DNA from: Desulfotalea sp.
GTDB lineage: Bacteria > Desulfobacterota > Desulfobulbia > Desulfobulbales > Desulfocapsaceae
Length of the DNA: 64,000 nt
Direction of reading: 5' to 3'
Assembly: GCA_002733995.1 (NCBI GenBank)
Contig: NVXR01000003.1
Location: 62,001-126,000 of the forward strand
Position numbers and translations under genes: made by a program. The notes under the pieces are model-generated. The model saw only the letters and a program-made list of their open reading frames with translations. It did no database searches and was not told where the DNA came from. Shown here in pieces: positions 1 through 8,688 of this stretch (its first letter is position 1; each line of letters begins with the position of its first letter).

Positions 1-485
1 CTATCACGGTACAGTGCTTTGAGAATTTCTACCCGTTGACGCTGGCCCACGGATAAATTTTTGACAATACTTCTAGGGTCAACATCAAGCTCATAGGTAT
101 TAATGAGTTTATTTATCTTTTGTCTCGCCTCGCCGCTTTTACGCCAAAGCCCAAACATCGACTCAGTGCCCAGGGTAATGTTATCGAGTACCGACATGTT
201 GTCGGCTAAGGAAAAGTGCTGATGAACCATCCCAAGCCCCACCTTAAGAGCCCTACGTGGAGATCCTGGGGTAAGCTCCTTACCACCGATAGAGATGGAA
301 CCTGAATCGGCCACATAATGACCAAATAAGATGTTCATCAAGGTCGTCTTACCCGCACCATTTTCACCAAGTAAGGCCAGGATTTCTCCCTGCTGTAGTT
401 GGAGTGTTACGGAATCACAGGCAAACACCGAACCAAATTTTTTGGTGATTTTTGAGATATGGAGAAAAGGGGTCTGATCAGGCAT
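1..485 (-). CDS. BMP-type ABC transporter ATPase (partial, C-terminus outside window)
   Basis: This is the N-terminal 161 residues of an ABC ATPase, cut by the left window edge. I see Walker A GENGAGKTT at residues 40-48, a Q-loop in MVHQHFSLADN and the signature LSVGQRQRVEI. The SVGQ form with QRVEILKALYR is typical of the first half of the double-ABC ATPases that power BMP/nucleoside-type and sugar importers. It lies downstream of, and on the same strand as, a BMP-family binding protein, so it probably energises that importer. The start ATG at 485 lacks a strong Shine-Dalgarno sequence. The substrate cannot be read from the sequence. Sure of the family, less sure of the substrate. Confidence 0.93.
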   Translation of the reverse strand, partial: MPDQTPFLHISKITKKFGSVFACDSVTLQLQQGEILALLGENGAGKTTLMNILFGHYVADSGSISIGGKELTPGSPRRALKVGLGMVHQHFSLADNMSVLDNITLGTESMFGLWRKSGEARQKINKLINTYELDVDPRSIVKNLSVGQRQRVEILKALYRD

Positions 486-507
486 GGATTCTATCCAAAG
501 AATAAAC

Positions 508-532
508 GGTGGCGGGAGGGACTCCCGCCACC
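508..532 (-). terminator. Strong stem-loop between binding protein and ATPase genes
   Basis: A perfect 10-bp GC-rich inverted repeat (508-517 with 523-532, 5-nt loop) lies 23 bases ahead of the ATPase start. On the minus strand it is followed by GTTTATTCTTT rather than a solid U-tract. It may be a partial terminator or a 3'-end stabiliser that keeps binding-protein mRNA above ATPase mRNA, as is common in importer operons. The structure is seen; the role is inferred. Confidence 0.6.
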
Positions 533-711
533 AGATTGATTACACAGTCACTGTCTTGTAGCGTTTTATAGAAAAGCATAATACTTTTTGGACAATAGGT
601 TGCTCCTATTAACAATACAAAAATACTGTTTTCCCCCCGGATCTCTTCATCAGCTCAGGTAAATCCGGTTCACCTCTATGCTAATAAATCAATGCCCAAG
701 GGGGAAGAGGC

Positions 712-1704
712 TTAGAAAGTGGATTTAGGTTCGCTGTCGTCAATTTCAACAACAAAGGAACCATTTTTAATTTCAGCCTCTTTTGCTGAAATAGCCTTTT
801 TAATTTCCGGATCCAACTTGTCCTCAAACTCATAGTACGGTGACAGAGATGCCCCACCAGCAGCCATCATAGTGAATTCCCGATACTCCTCACCTTTAAA
901 AGAGCCTGCCTTGACCAGCTCCACCGCATGTCTGATTGCGGGTTCCATATGCCACAGAGCAGAAACAACTACCACCCCGGAACCATTTTCTTCCTTGTTC
1001 ATGTCGTTGACATTACCAAAGGCAACAATCCCTTTTTCACGGGCTGTATCGACCACACCTGCGCGTTCTGCATACAACACATCAACCCCTGCTTCCAGCT
1101 GGGCAAAGGCAAATTCTTTTGCCTTTGGTGGATCATACCATGCACCAATAAAGGAAACTTTAAACTCAACTGCGGGATTAACAGACCTAGCGCCTGCCAT
1201 AAAAGCATTGAACAAACGGTTAACTTCACCGATCGGGAAGCCACCAACCATGCCAATTTTTCCGCTTTCACTTAGACTGGCAGCGGCCATTCCCATGAGA
1301 TAGCAGGGCTCGTGGATGTAATTATCAAACACAGCCATATTGGAACCATAAGGACCGAAGGTATCACCCATGAGAAAAGCAACCTCAGGATAGTCATCAG
1401 CCACCTTTCGTACCGCTCTGGAAATACCAAAGGCCTCACCAACAATCAGGTCTACTCCGGACTCTGCATACTCACGCAGTACTCTGATATAATCGGTATT
1501 TGACACCTTTTCAGAAAAGACATATTCAACCTCACCATTTTTCTCTAGCGCCAACAGGGCTTTATGTAAACATGCGTCCCATTTTTGCTGAATTGGCTGG
1601 CTATAGATTCCGGCAACTTTGATCTTCTCGGCAACCACCATTCCAGGGAATAGCATCAACACAGCAAGTAAGAGCAAACTCCCATACAAAAAACGTCCTT
1701 TCAT
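712..1704 (-). CDS. BMP/PnrA-family ABC transporter substrate-binding protein
   Basis: A 330-residue periplasmic binding protein with an N-terminal signal segment (MKGRFLYGS, then a Leu-rich core ending MVVAEK). The body has the Bmp/Med/PnrA pattern: KIKVAGIYSQPIQQKWDA at the start, then DLIVGEAFGISRAV, GMVGGFPIGEVNRLFNAF and a C-terminal AAGGASLSPYYEFEDKL. Family members bind nucleosides or related ligands for import. An upstream in-frame ATG at 1722 exists, but AAGGGAG sits at good spacing only for the ATG at 1704, so I chose 1704. The ATPase of the importer follows downstream on the same strand. The ligand is unknown. Confidence 0.9.
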   Translation of the reverse strand: MKGRFLYGSLLLLAVLMLFPGMVVAEKIKVAGIYSQPIQQKWDACLHKALLALEKNGEVEYVFSEKVSNTDYIRVLREYAESGVDLIVGEAFGISRAVRKVADDYPEVAFLMGDTFGPYGSNMAVFDNYIHEPCYLMGMAAASLSESGKIGMVGGFPIGEVNRLFNAFMAGARSVNPAVEFKVSFIGAWYDPPKAKEFAFAQLEAGVDVLYAERAGVVDTAREKGIVAFGNVNDMNKEENGSGVVVVSALWHMEPAIRHAVELVKAGSFKGEEYREFTMMAAGGASLSPYYEFEDKLDPEIKKAISAKEAEIKNGSFVVEIDDSEPKSTF

Positions 1705-1968
1705 TCTCAATTCTCCCTTCATTATAATTTCACCTAACTTTTGCTATACCCCTGCAGCAATCCCAGTCCTATGAATAAAAGCTTCTCTTCCCTCGCACCA
1801 CAAGAACAATAAAGCCTACTGTATCCGTGGACAAACGTTGTCAGCTCTATGGGGACAGACAGGAATAAGCAATTATGATATTCTGGAAAGGAACAGTTCT
1901 TACGTTTTTGTAACTATAATTCTGTAATCGTACCAAGATATCTACTTACAAAACGGCATACCTCAATT

Positions 1969-2502
1969 TCAGGGCTTTAGCACACCAACATAGGGTAGGT
2001 TGCGATAACTCTGGCCATAATCAAGCCCATAACCAACCACAAATTCATCGTCAATGTCTTTGCCACAAAAATCAACCTGTACGTCGGAAATCCTTGCACT
2101 TGGTTTATTAAGAAAAGTACACGTTTTCACCGACTTAGGCTTACGGTTTTTCATCATGCGTACAACCTTGGCAAAGGTCCGTCCCGTATCTACAATATCT
2201 TCGACTAACAGTACGTCTCTACCTTCCACGGATAAGTCGACATCCATCACAATCTTCACATCACCACTACTCACAGTACCGTCACCGTAGCTCGATACCG
2301 TCATGAAATCCACCACCAGAGGAATCTTGATTTCTCTTATAAGATCAGCCATAAAGACAAAAGATCCCCGCAACAAACCTATCACAATCAGCTCATTTTC
2401 AAGGGAACCATAGCCGGCTGAAATCTCAGCACCCAACCGTTTGACTATTGTTTTTATTTCGTCTTCATCAACAAGTTTTTTAGTAATTTCAAAGTGTTGC
2501 AC
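1969..2502 (-). CDS. hpt: Hypoxanthine phosphoribosyltransferase
   Basis: A 177-residue purine salvage enzyme that makes IMP or GMP from hypoxanthine or guanine and PRPP in the cytoplasm. The type I PRTase PRPP loop is visible as LLVEDIVDTGRTF at residues 98-110. The PPi loop LLRGSFVF (43-50) and the C-terminal DDEFVVGYGLDYGQSYRNLP are family hallmarks, and the length is normal. The start is GTG with GGAGA upstream. It stands alone, between the BMP importer and a divergent permease. If the importer carries purine nucleosides, the two would form a salvage route, but this is only an inference from proximity. Confidence 0.95.
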   Translation of the reverse strand: MQHFEITKKLVDEDEIKTIVKRLGAEISAGYGSLENELIVIGLLRGSFVFMADLIREIKIPLVVDFMTVSSYGDGTVSSGDVKIVMDVDLSVEGRDVLLVEDIVDTGRTFAKVVRMMKNRKPKSVKTCTFLNKPSARISDVQVDFCGKDIDDEFVVGYGLDYGQSYRNLPYVGVLKP

Positions 2503-2757
2503 AATATCTCCGTATTAAATAAATCTCTGACACATTCCGGACATCTACCAGACAGCTCAATATCTAGTTTGCAAGATACCTACCATGATACTTTCAATTT
2601 GTAACTAATAGAGAAAGAAATTCCTTTATCACAAAACTATCTTTGGTTAAAAAAGATTTTTCTATCGAAAAGAAAAGCTAAATAGGGTAACCAGTTTCTT
2701 TTTTTAACGTAGTTATCAATCCCTACCTTGGGATAAAATTATAAGACAGGAGCAGTA

Positions 2758-4074
2758 ATGGAAGACCTGCAAAGAAAATATGGCTTCTGGACCGCCAGCG
2801 CTATGGTCATCGGTATCGTTATCGGGTCCGGAGTATTTTTTAAAGCGGATGATGTACTCATAGCCTCTGGTGGAAACCTCACAACAGCTCTGCTAGCGTG
2901 GTTAATTGGTGGATCGATCATGGTGGTCACCGCCTATGTGTTTTCACAAATTGCAACGCGGGTTGAAAGAGTAAACGGAGTAGTCGACTACTTTGAAGAA
3001 GCCTATGGGGAAAAGGCCGGCTATCTGGTCGCCTGGTTTATGACCTTTATCTATTACCCTACTTTGGTGGCTGTTCTCGCCTGGATTTCTGCAAACTACT
3101 CAATCGGACTCCTCGGACTTGAGAGTGGTGTATGGTGGCTTTCGTCCATCTACCTTGTCTTCTTTTTTGGACTTAACTGTGCCTCCCCTGTACTTGCAGG
3201 AAAATGGCAGGTATCTGCCACCGCCATCAAACTCATACCACTGTTTTTAGTGGCTGGCGTTGGAATTATCAGTGGCTTGATCAGTGGTCAGACTGTACAG
3301 AGTTTTTCAGAAACGGCGCAAAACGTACCCAAGGGTGGCGGCCTTGCGGTTGCAACTCTTGCCACCGCCTTTGCCTACGAAGGCTGGATTATCGCCACTT
3401 GCATTAACGCCGAACTAAGAGATGCCAAAAAGACACTGCCCAAGGCACTGCTCCTTGGTTCTATCACTGTTGTAGTGATTTACATGCTCTACTATCTCGG
3501 AATTTCGGGAGTTCTCTCAAATGATGAGATTATAAAAGCGGGTGACAACGCCCCGGTTCAAGTGTTTTCTATTATCTTTGGTCGCCTCGGCGGTACGCTG
3601 CTTACAGTATTTGTGATTATCTCCTGCCTGGGCACCCTCAATGGATTGATCATGGGCTCAACCCGGGGAATGTTCTCCATCGCCTCAAGGGACCTTGGTC
3701 CATGCTCAAATTTTTTCAAAAAGGTCAATGCAACCTCAAACAGCACCGTTAATTCGGCACTTCTCGGATTATGTCTTTCAGCCTTCTGGCTCATGGTATG
3801 GTACGGTAACTTTGCCGGTTGGTGGGGACAGTTCATGGACATCTCAGAACTCCCCATCGCCTTTCTCTATGTGATCTACATCTCGCTGTATATCTTCGTC
3901 ATGAGACGTTTTGATGATCTGGGAATTTTCGGCAGATTCATAGCTCCATTCCTTGCCGGCTGTGGCTCTCTCTACATTATTTGGGGTGCCGTGCAAAAAG
4001 ATATGTTTATTCAATTCCTTATCATAACAGTGGTGATTACTCTTTGTGGTCTGCCATTTATGAAAAAAAAATAA
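2758..4074 (+). CDS. APC-superfamily amino-acid permease
   Basis: A 438-residue polytopic membrane protein with about 12 hydrophobic segments. The N-terminal GIVIGSGVFFKADDV carries the GSG-I/V-F motif of the unwound TM1 in APC transporters, and TM6 contains ATAFAYEGWIIATCINAEL as in the LAT/SLC7-like branch. It probably moves amino acids by exchange or ion symport across the inner membrane. AGGAG lies 7 bases before the ATG. It is monocistronic, and the substrate cannot be inferred. Confidence 0.9.
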   Translation: MEDLQRKYGFWTASAMVIGIVIGSGVFFKADDVLIASGGNLTTALLAWLIGGSIMVVTAYVFSQIATRVERVNGVVDYFEEAYGEKAGYLVAWFMTFIYYPTLVAVLAWISANYSIGLLGLESGVWWLSSIYLVFFFGLNCASPVLAGKWQVSATAIKLIPLFLVAGVGIISGLISGQTVQSFSETAQNVPKGGGLAVATLATAFAYEGWIIATCINAELRDAKKTLPKALLLGSITVVVIYMLYYLGISGVLSNDEIIKAGDNAPVQVFSIIFGRLGGTLLTVFVIISCLGTLNGLIMGSTRGMFSIASRDLGPCSNFFKKVNATSNSTVNSALLGLCLSAFWLMVWYGNFAGWWGQFMDISELPIAFLYVIYISLYIFVMRRFDDLGIFGRFIAPFLAGCGSLYIIWGAVQKDMFIQFLIITVVITLCGLPFMKKK

Positions 4075-4087
4075 ACAACACCTTGAA

Positions 4088-4122
4088 ACAGTGGCATCAC
4101 TGTAATTAGACCCATGGGTCTA
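4088..4122. terminator. Paired hairpins between convergent genes
   Basis: A 6-bp stem (4088-4093 with 4098-4103) is followed by a perfect 16-bp palindrome (4107-4122, TAGACCCATGGGTCTA). They lie just after the permease stop and before the end of the opposite-strand hotdog gene. Neither has a clear U-tract, so termination is plausible but not proven. Confidence 0.4.
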
Positions 4123-4183
4123 TTGATTTACCGTTGTTTTGTTTGACAATGTCGAACAGAAAACAGTACATCAGTGGGCCCAT

Positions 4184-4660
4184 TTATAGCACCGCGGTTT
4201 TCGGCTTTTTCTCAGATAAATACATAACAATTGTGGCATGAAAGACCTCATTGCCGCCCGTATCCCGAACTTCCACCTCCAGGGGGAAATCCCCAGCCAC
4301 ATCCATCGCCGAAACTCTCGCACTGCACTCCGCAACCAGATCGGTCTTGGCCTGTTTCAGGTAGGCCACCGTCATACCCTTGGGAATCCAGCGCATCTGT
4401 TTAGGAATACTTGCCTCCAACATCGTTCCGGCAACCAACTCACTCACATTACACATAGCAATGGCATGAACCGTCCCAAAATGATTGGTTATTGATCGAC
4501 GTTTCTTCATATATATTTTACTATAGCCCGGCTGCAAGGTAATAAAGAGAGGCTTGATGCTGCCAAAATATGGCGCTTTTAAACAAATCATCCTTGAAAA
4601 AAACCACTTACCAAAGGGGTATTTCAGGCAAGTCTTGTAAATATTCAAAACAGAACCCAT
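4184..4660 (-). CDS. DUF4442 hotdog-fold protein (thioesterase-like)
   Basis: A 158-residue soluble protein resembling the DUF4442/YiiD C-terminal-like branch of the hotdog fold. It has the central helix context NHFGTVHAIAMCNVSELVAG followed by the strand WIPKGMTVAYLKQAKTDL and a C-terminal EVFHATIVMYLSEKKP. Family members are presumed acyl-CoA or acyl-ACP thioesterases, but few have known substrates. GGAGAA precedes the ATG. It is monocistronic, and the fold is better supported than the reaction. Confidence 0.78.
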   Translation of the reverse strand: MGSVLNIYKTCLKYPFGKWFFSRMICLKAPYFGSIKPLFITLQPGYSKIYMKKRRSITNHFGTVHAIAMCNVSELVAGTMLEASIPKQMRWIPKGMTVAYLKQAKTDLVAECSARVSAMDVAGDFPLEVEVRDTGGNEVFHATIVMYLSEKKPKTAVL

Positions 4661-4906
4661 AGCAATTCTCCGACAATTGTGTTGAAAACAGAGGCGGCTT
4701 CACCTTTTACGTAAACGTGAACCACATAGTAGCACTTTTTATTAAATAAAGTCAATTATCGCCATCCTCCCCTAACGTATAGTCCCACTCTTCAACAGCC
4801 CCCAAACTGCCTCTGTTGCGACCTGCGTAGGTAACAGCGCATGACTCGAATTGTAATGCTTTGCTGCACTGATTGCCGCTAAAGTCGCTGCTTTGACCGA
4901 CATAAG

Positions 4907-4932
4907 AAAGGCCACCTGAACAGGTGGCCTTT
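4907..4932 (-). terminator. Rho-independent terminator after the GGDEF/EAL gene
   Basis: A perfect 12-bp inverted repeat (4907-4918 with 4921-4932) centred on AACAGG lies 9 bases past the stop of the minus-strand gene and reads into CTTTCTT. It is a good candidate for the end of the binding-protein/GGDEF-EAL operon. Confidence 0.75.
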
Positions 4933-4940
4933 TATCTATA

Positions 4941-7154
4941 TTATGAATTGTCCATTTCGCTATCTGGAAATAGCGGTATAGGTCGACAAACCCCGTATCC
5001 TTGCGCAAAATCAACCCCCATATCATCCAGGATATTGATAATCGTCTGATTCTCTGCAAATTCTGCAATAGTAATTTTCCCCATGATATGGCCTATTCGA
5101 TTGATTGTTTCGGTCATTGCCCGATCTACAGGATCTTTTTCTAGATTTTGCACAAAGCCACCATCAATCTTTAGATAATCGACGGGTAATTTCTTCAGAT
5201 ATCCAAAAGAACTCGTACCCGTTCCAAAATCATCAAGAGCAAATTTAATACCAAGAGCTTTACACGCATTAATAAATTCGATGGCGGAACGCATATGCTT
5301 CACAGCTACTGTTTCAGTGATTTCAAAGCAAAAATTCTTCGGATCGACATTATATTCAACAATTTTACTTTCGATAAATTCTAGTATATCAAGTGAGTTA
5401 ATAGAAGCCCCCGAAAGATTGATATTAACCATCAAATCCTGATCGGGATAAGATTTTTCTAAGAGATGAAAGCCTGAAAAAACCTTGTCAATGACCCAGC
5501 GATCTACTGCAGGAATCAGATTATACCGCTCTGCTGCCGGAAGAAATCGGCCGGGAAGGATAAGTTCTCCATCCTCAGAGATCATACGTATAAGAACTTC
5601 AAGGTGTAAACACGATCCACTATTTGAACCAAGGGAACGGAAGGTCTGGTGGTAAAGGACAAAACGATCATCGCGCAAGGCCGAACTAATTTTCCCAACC
5701 CATCCGGTCTGACCACGCCTTGTGGCTAGCTCACTATCACTCTCTTTATAAATACATATCCGATGCCGCCCCTGCTCTTTAGACCAATAACAGGCAGAAT
5801 CGGCCTGGCCCAGGACGTCGTTGCTGCTAAAACTATCTTTAGTAATTGTGGTAAGGCCAATACTTATGCCTACCGTGTACACTTGCTGGTTACAAAAGAA
5901 CTGATAATCTTTCACAGCAGTAAGTAATGTCGTAGCGATTAAAGCCCCCCTCGCCTCATCACAACCCTCAAGCAAAAGACCGAACTCATCCCCTCCAAGG
6001 CGTGCCAAGGTATCGCTTTCTCGCACATGTGAACGCATGATACGGGTTAACTGTACAAGCAACTCATCGCCTGCGGCATGACCACAGGAGTCATTAACGA
6101 CTTTAAAACGATCTAAGTCCATGTAACAAATCACATACTGCGGACCATTCAGACCCGCTTTTTCTATAATTTCAGTAATTCTATTTTCAAATTCGCGACG
6201 ATTGACCAAACCTGTTAATGAATCATGGGAAGCCTCCCAGGAACGCCGTTCAAGGTACTCCCGAGCAATCGTCACATCACGTAGACAGAGAACTCCTCCA
6301 ACCAAGTGATTTTCACTATCAAACAGAGGTGCTGACCGTTCTTCAACGGCAATTGTAAGTTTATCCGGTATATCAAGCATACTACGTTCGTTACAGGTCG
6401 TTACAACTCCAGAACGCAATGTTTCCGCTAGGGTACTATCGATAGCCTCCCCGGAAACCTTATCAGTAAAAGACAGAATTTCTGATATAAATTGCCCCTT
6501 TAACTCAACTAACGACCTACCAAGCATTTTATCCGCGGGTAAATTAGAATAAAGCAAACGCCCTTTGGCATCGGAGACTAAGATTGCGTCGCTTATCGAA
6601 TGAAGAGTCGTCTCGGCCCGTTCTTTTTCTGTATACAACTCATCGGAAATACGCTGCAGAGCCCTGACCGGCAGTAATCGCAGAACGAGCAAAACAAGCG
6701 CCCCTAAGATTGAACCAAGCAGAGTGGCCACTAATATACTTGTGTACAACACGGAGAGTGGGGAAGTGACAACAACTCTACCTACAATTTGATCGATATC
6801 ATAGAGAGCATAGCTACGTTGTATTTTCAAACCCGTTATCTTTGTACCGACTGAAATGACACTCTCCCCTTCCCGATCAAAAATCTGCACGAGTTCATCA
6901 TCCAAGACAACGGGCTCCCGCCTTAATATGCCATGTATACGATTTGAAGCATACATCCAGGTATCAGGTAGTGTGGAGATCAAGTCTGTTTGGGCATAAG
7001 CCTTGACCTTAGCCTTAAAGGTAAGTGACTCCGACAGGTCATGATATGCCACCAGAGCATAGCCCACCGGCAAACTAACACCAACCAGAAGAGCAATCAT
7101 AACAGCGAAACGAGTGAGAACCTTGGTCAGTTGATTGTTTTGTTGTGATAACAT
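4941..7154 (-). CDS. Membrane PAS-GGDEF-EAL cyclic-di-GMP enzyme
   Basis: A 737-residue inner-membrane signalling protein. TM1 is at about 14-36, a periplasmic domain of about 95 residues follows, TM2 is at about 135-160, PAS at 185-300, GGDEF at 305-470 and EAL at 490-730. The GGDEF motif is intact at 387-391, with an RESD inhibitory I-site at 378-381, so cyclase activity with product inhibition is plausible. The EAL signature is EVL (519-521), but NINLSG, EITET, DDFGTG, LKIDGGF and a final AQGYGV are present, so phosphodiesterase activity is also possible. It begins 10 bases after a PstS-like binding protein, which suggests the binding protein feeds ligand state to its periplasmic domain. 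The net direction of activity is unknown. Confidence 0.93.
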   Translation of the reverse strand: MLSQQNNQLTKVLTRFAVMIALLVGVSLPVGYALVAYHDLSESLTFKAKVKAYAQTDLISTLPDTWMYASNRIHGILRREPVVLDDELVQIFDREGESVISVGTKITGLKIQRSYALYDIDQIVGRVVVTSPLSVLYTSILVATLLGSILGALVLLVLRLLPVRALQRISDELYTEKERAETTLHSISDAILVSDAKGRLLYSNLPADKMLGRSLVELKGQFISEILSFTDKVSGEAIDSTLAETLRSGVVTTCNERSMLDIPDKLTIAVEERSAPLFDSENHLVGGVLCLRDVTIAREYLERRSWEASHDSLTGLVNRREFENRITEIIEKAGLNGPQYVICYMDLDRFKVVNDSCGHAAGDELLVQLTRIMRSHVRESDTLARLGGDEFGLLLEGCDEARGALIATTLLTAVKDYQFFCNQQVYTVGISIGLTTITKDSFSSNDVLGQADSACYWSKEQGRHRICIYKESDSELATRRGQTGWVGKISSALRDDRFVLYHQTFRSLGSNSGSCLHLEVLIRMISEDGELILPGRFLPAAERYNLIPAVDRWVIDKVFSGFHLLEKSYPDQDLMVNINLSGASINSLDILEFIESKIVEYNVDPKNFCFEITETVAVKHMRSAIEFINACKALGIKFALDDFGTGTSSFGYLKKLPVDYLKIDGGFVQNLEKDPVDRAMTETINRIGHIMGKITIAEFAENQTIINILDDMGVDFAQGYGVCRPIPLFPDSEMDNS

Positions 7155-7164
7155 CTCATTCTAC

Positions 7165-7989
7165 TTATTGGGGTATGTAATTTCCGTTTTTTTCCAAAAT
7201 CGCCTCACCCGCTGAAGAATTGACAAATTTAAGAAATTTGGCAACATGAACAGGAACATCTTTGGGGAGAAGAAAATAGAAACGCTTAACAATAGGATAG
7301 CTACCGGATATGCAATTAGCCGCTGTTGGTGAAACACCATCCAACTTCAGAGCATGAATAGACCTCTTCTCTGAGAGGATTAAGGCCAAACAGGTAACAC
7401 CAAAACTACCAGGGGTCTTTTCAATTTTATCAACGGTTTCCTGATCCGTTGCTGCAAACAATAACCCCCGGCGTTGGTCAGCAAATTCTACAGCCTTTTT
7501 AAGAGCAGGGGAAAGCAGTTTCAGCTGCCTTGAATTATCGTCATCAGCCTGACGAATAATTGGACGGATTAGCTCTCCACTTGGCCATTTGACCAGTTTC
7601 CCAGTATAAATATCAACAAGCTCATCTATGGTTATATTATCATGTTCCATGCTATTAGAAACAGCAATAACCGTCGGACTACGGGCATACTCAACTGCGG
7701 TTTCCCCCAAGAGAGCTTCACCTTTTTTAAAAGGACGCGAGCTAAGACCAACATCAATTTTCCCATGGGAAATCGCCCGAATGGCACCGCTACTGCCAAT
7801 GCTTGGCAAAACGATGACGCTTGTCTCCGGATGTTGATCCTGGTAGGCAGCGGCCAACAAACGCATGGTGCCAAGTGCATTACCTGTACCGCCCACAATA
7901 ATATTTGCAGACCATGCAGGAGAAGAAAAGAAAACAACGGCGATCCCCAAAAAAGACCCTAGCAACATTTTTATCTTTGTAAAAAACAT
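7165..7989 (-). CDS. PstS-like periplasmic binding protein, operon partner of GGDEF/EAL protein
   Basis: A 274-residue secreted protein with a signal peptide (KIKMLLGSFLGIAVVFF, cleaved near PAWSA). The mature part starts NIIVGGTGNALGTMRLLA and has PSIGSSGAIRAI and IDVGLSSRPFKKGE, the pattern of phosphate/molybdate-type solute-binding proteins of the PstS superfamily. An open frame continues upstream to 8157, but the ATG at 7989 has AGGGG at good spacing and opens the signal peptide, so it is the likely start. No permease or ATPase is nearby. The only operon partner is the c-di-GMP enzyme 10 bases downstream, so a sensory role is more likely than transport. Confidence 0.85.
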   Translation of the reverse strand: MFFTKIKMLLGSFLGIAVVFFSSPAWSANIIVGGTGNALGTMRLLAAAYQDQHPETSVIVLPSIGSSGAIRAISHGKIDVGLSSRPFKKGEALLGETAVEYARSPTVIAVSNSMEHDNITIDELVDIYTGKLVKWPSGELIRPIIRQADDDNSRQLKLLSPALKKAVEFADQRRGLLFAATDQETVDKIEKTPGSFGVTCLALILSEKRSIHALKLDGVSPTAANCISGSYPIVKRFYFLLPKDVPVHVAKFLKFVNSSAGEAILEKNGNYIPQ

Positions 7990-8303
7990 TATTCTACCCC
8001 TTGCTTCATTATATCTTTGTTGAAAAACAAAATCCAGATTCAACTGCAATAAAATGCCTGGTGAATCTTCGTACCTAGCCTGATCAAAAAAATCTATTTT
8101 ATGCCACAAAGTAAGACCTAAGGCAAAACAGTAATGATTATCAACTAAAATGTCCACAAAAACTAGTTTTCTTTTGAAATTACCGAGATTACGAGATATA
8201 TCAGGCGAACTGAATGGGGTAATCTTTGTTTATCCATAGCAATTTTATCATAAAGAGACAAAGTAATGACAACTTAATTGTACAGTTTTTTTACGCGAAC
8301 AAA
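7990..8303. other. Intergenic region, no gene seen
   Basis: AT-rich DNA upstream of the binding-protein operon, presumably holding its promoter. The extension of the downstream reading frame into it has no coding character I recognise. Confidence 0.5.
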
Positions 8304-8660
8304 GGATTAAACGAGGAAGGGGAAATTGCGTAGGACTTATTCAGGTGACCGTAAACATCAAAAACAGAAAGGAGCCGTCAGACTTTCTGACATACAGCTA
8401 CAACTAACTCGCTTGTCAGCCAGCCTTTTCTTCCTGCCCTGCCTAGCACATAGTTCTGAATTACGCTTCGGCACCAGTGCAACCAGAGGAGCACCGTGCT
8501 GCACAGAAGACATAGAGCCGAGATGTCCTCAAAAACAAATTTTCAATTGGAGTGGCCGATGATGGCGTGCTGCTGACATGAGCTATAGCCTCAAGCGAAT
8601 GGGAGCAGCTCTTTGCCTGCCCCCCCCCTTCGACACGCCCTGTTTCTCGAAATAGACCTG
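8304..8660 (-). pseudogene. Decayed, internally deleted copy of batD-batE
   Basis: This stretch aligns by eye to the intact bat operon 3-4 kb away. Its 3' part reads AGRKGWLTSELVVAVCQKV then stop, against AGRKGWLKNESVEAVCRKI then stop at the end of batE (11676). Upstream, CRSVIQNYV matches batD CRTAIQNYV, LLCSTVLLWLHW matches batD LLCIAVLLWLHW, and APIRL also matches batD. Pieces of batD are joined directly to the batE tail, and in-frame stops and frameshifts lie further upstream. Similarity continues past the stop (8304-8377 against 11600-11675). It is a non-functional remnant, and a plus-strand frame across it is spurious. Confidence 0.8.
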
Positions 8661-8688
8661 ATTATGAGCTGATACCCCGCATCGGCCG

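Noticed and set aside
872..1303. Long plus-strand frames opposite the BMP binding protein
   Set aside because: Antisense shadows of a clear minus-strand gene with a signal peptide and family motifs.
8326..8562. Plus-strand frame of 78 codons
   Set aside because: It runs antisense across the decayed batD-batE copy; the coding similarity is on the minus strand.
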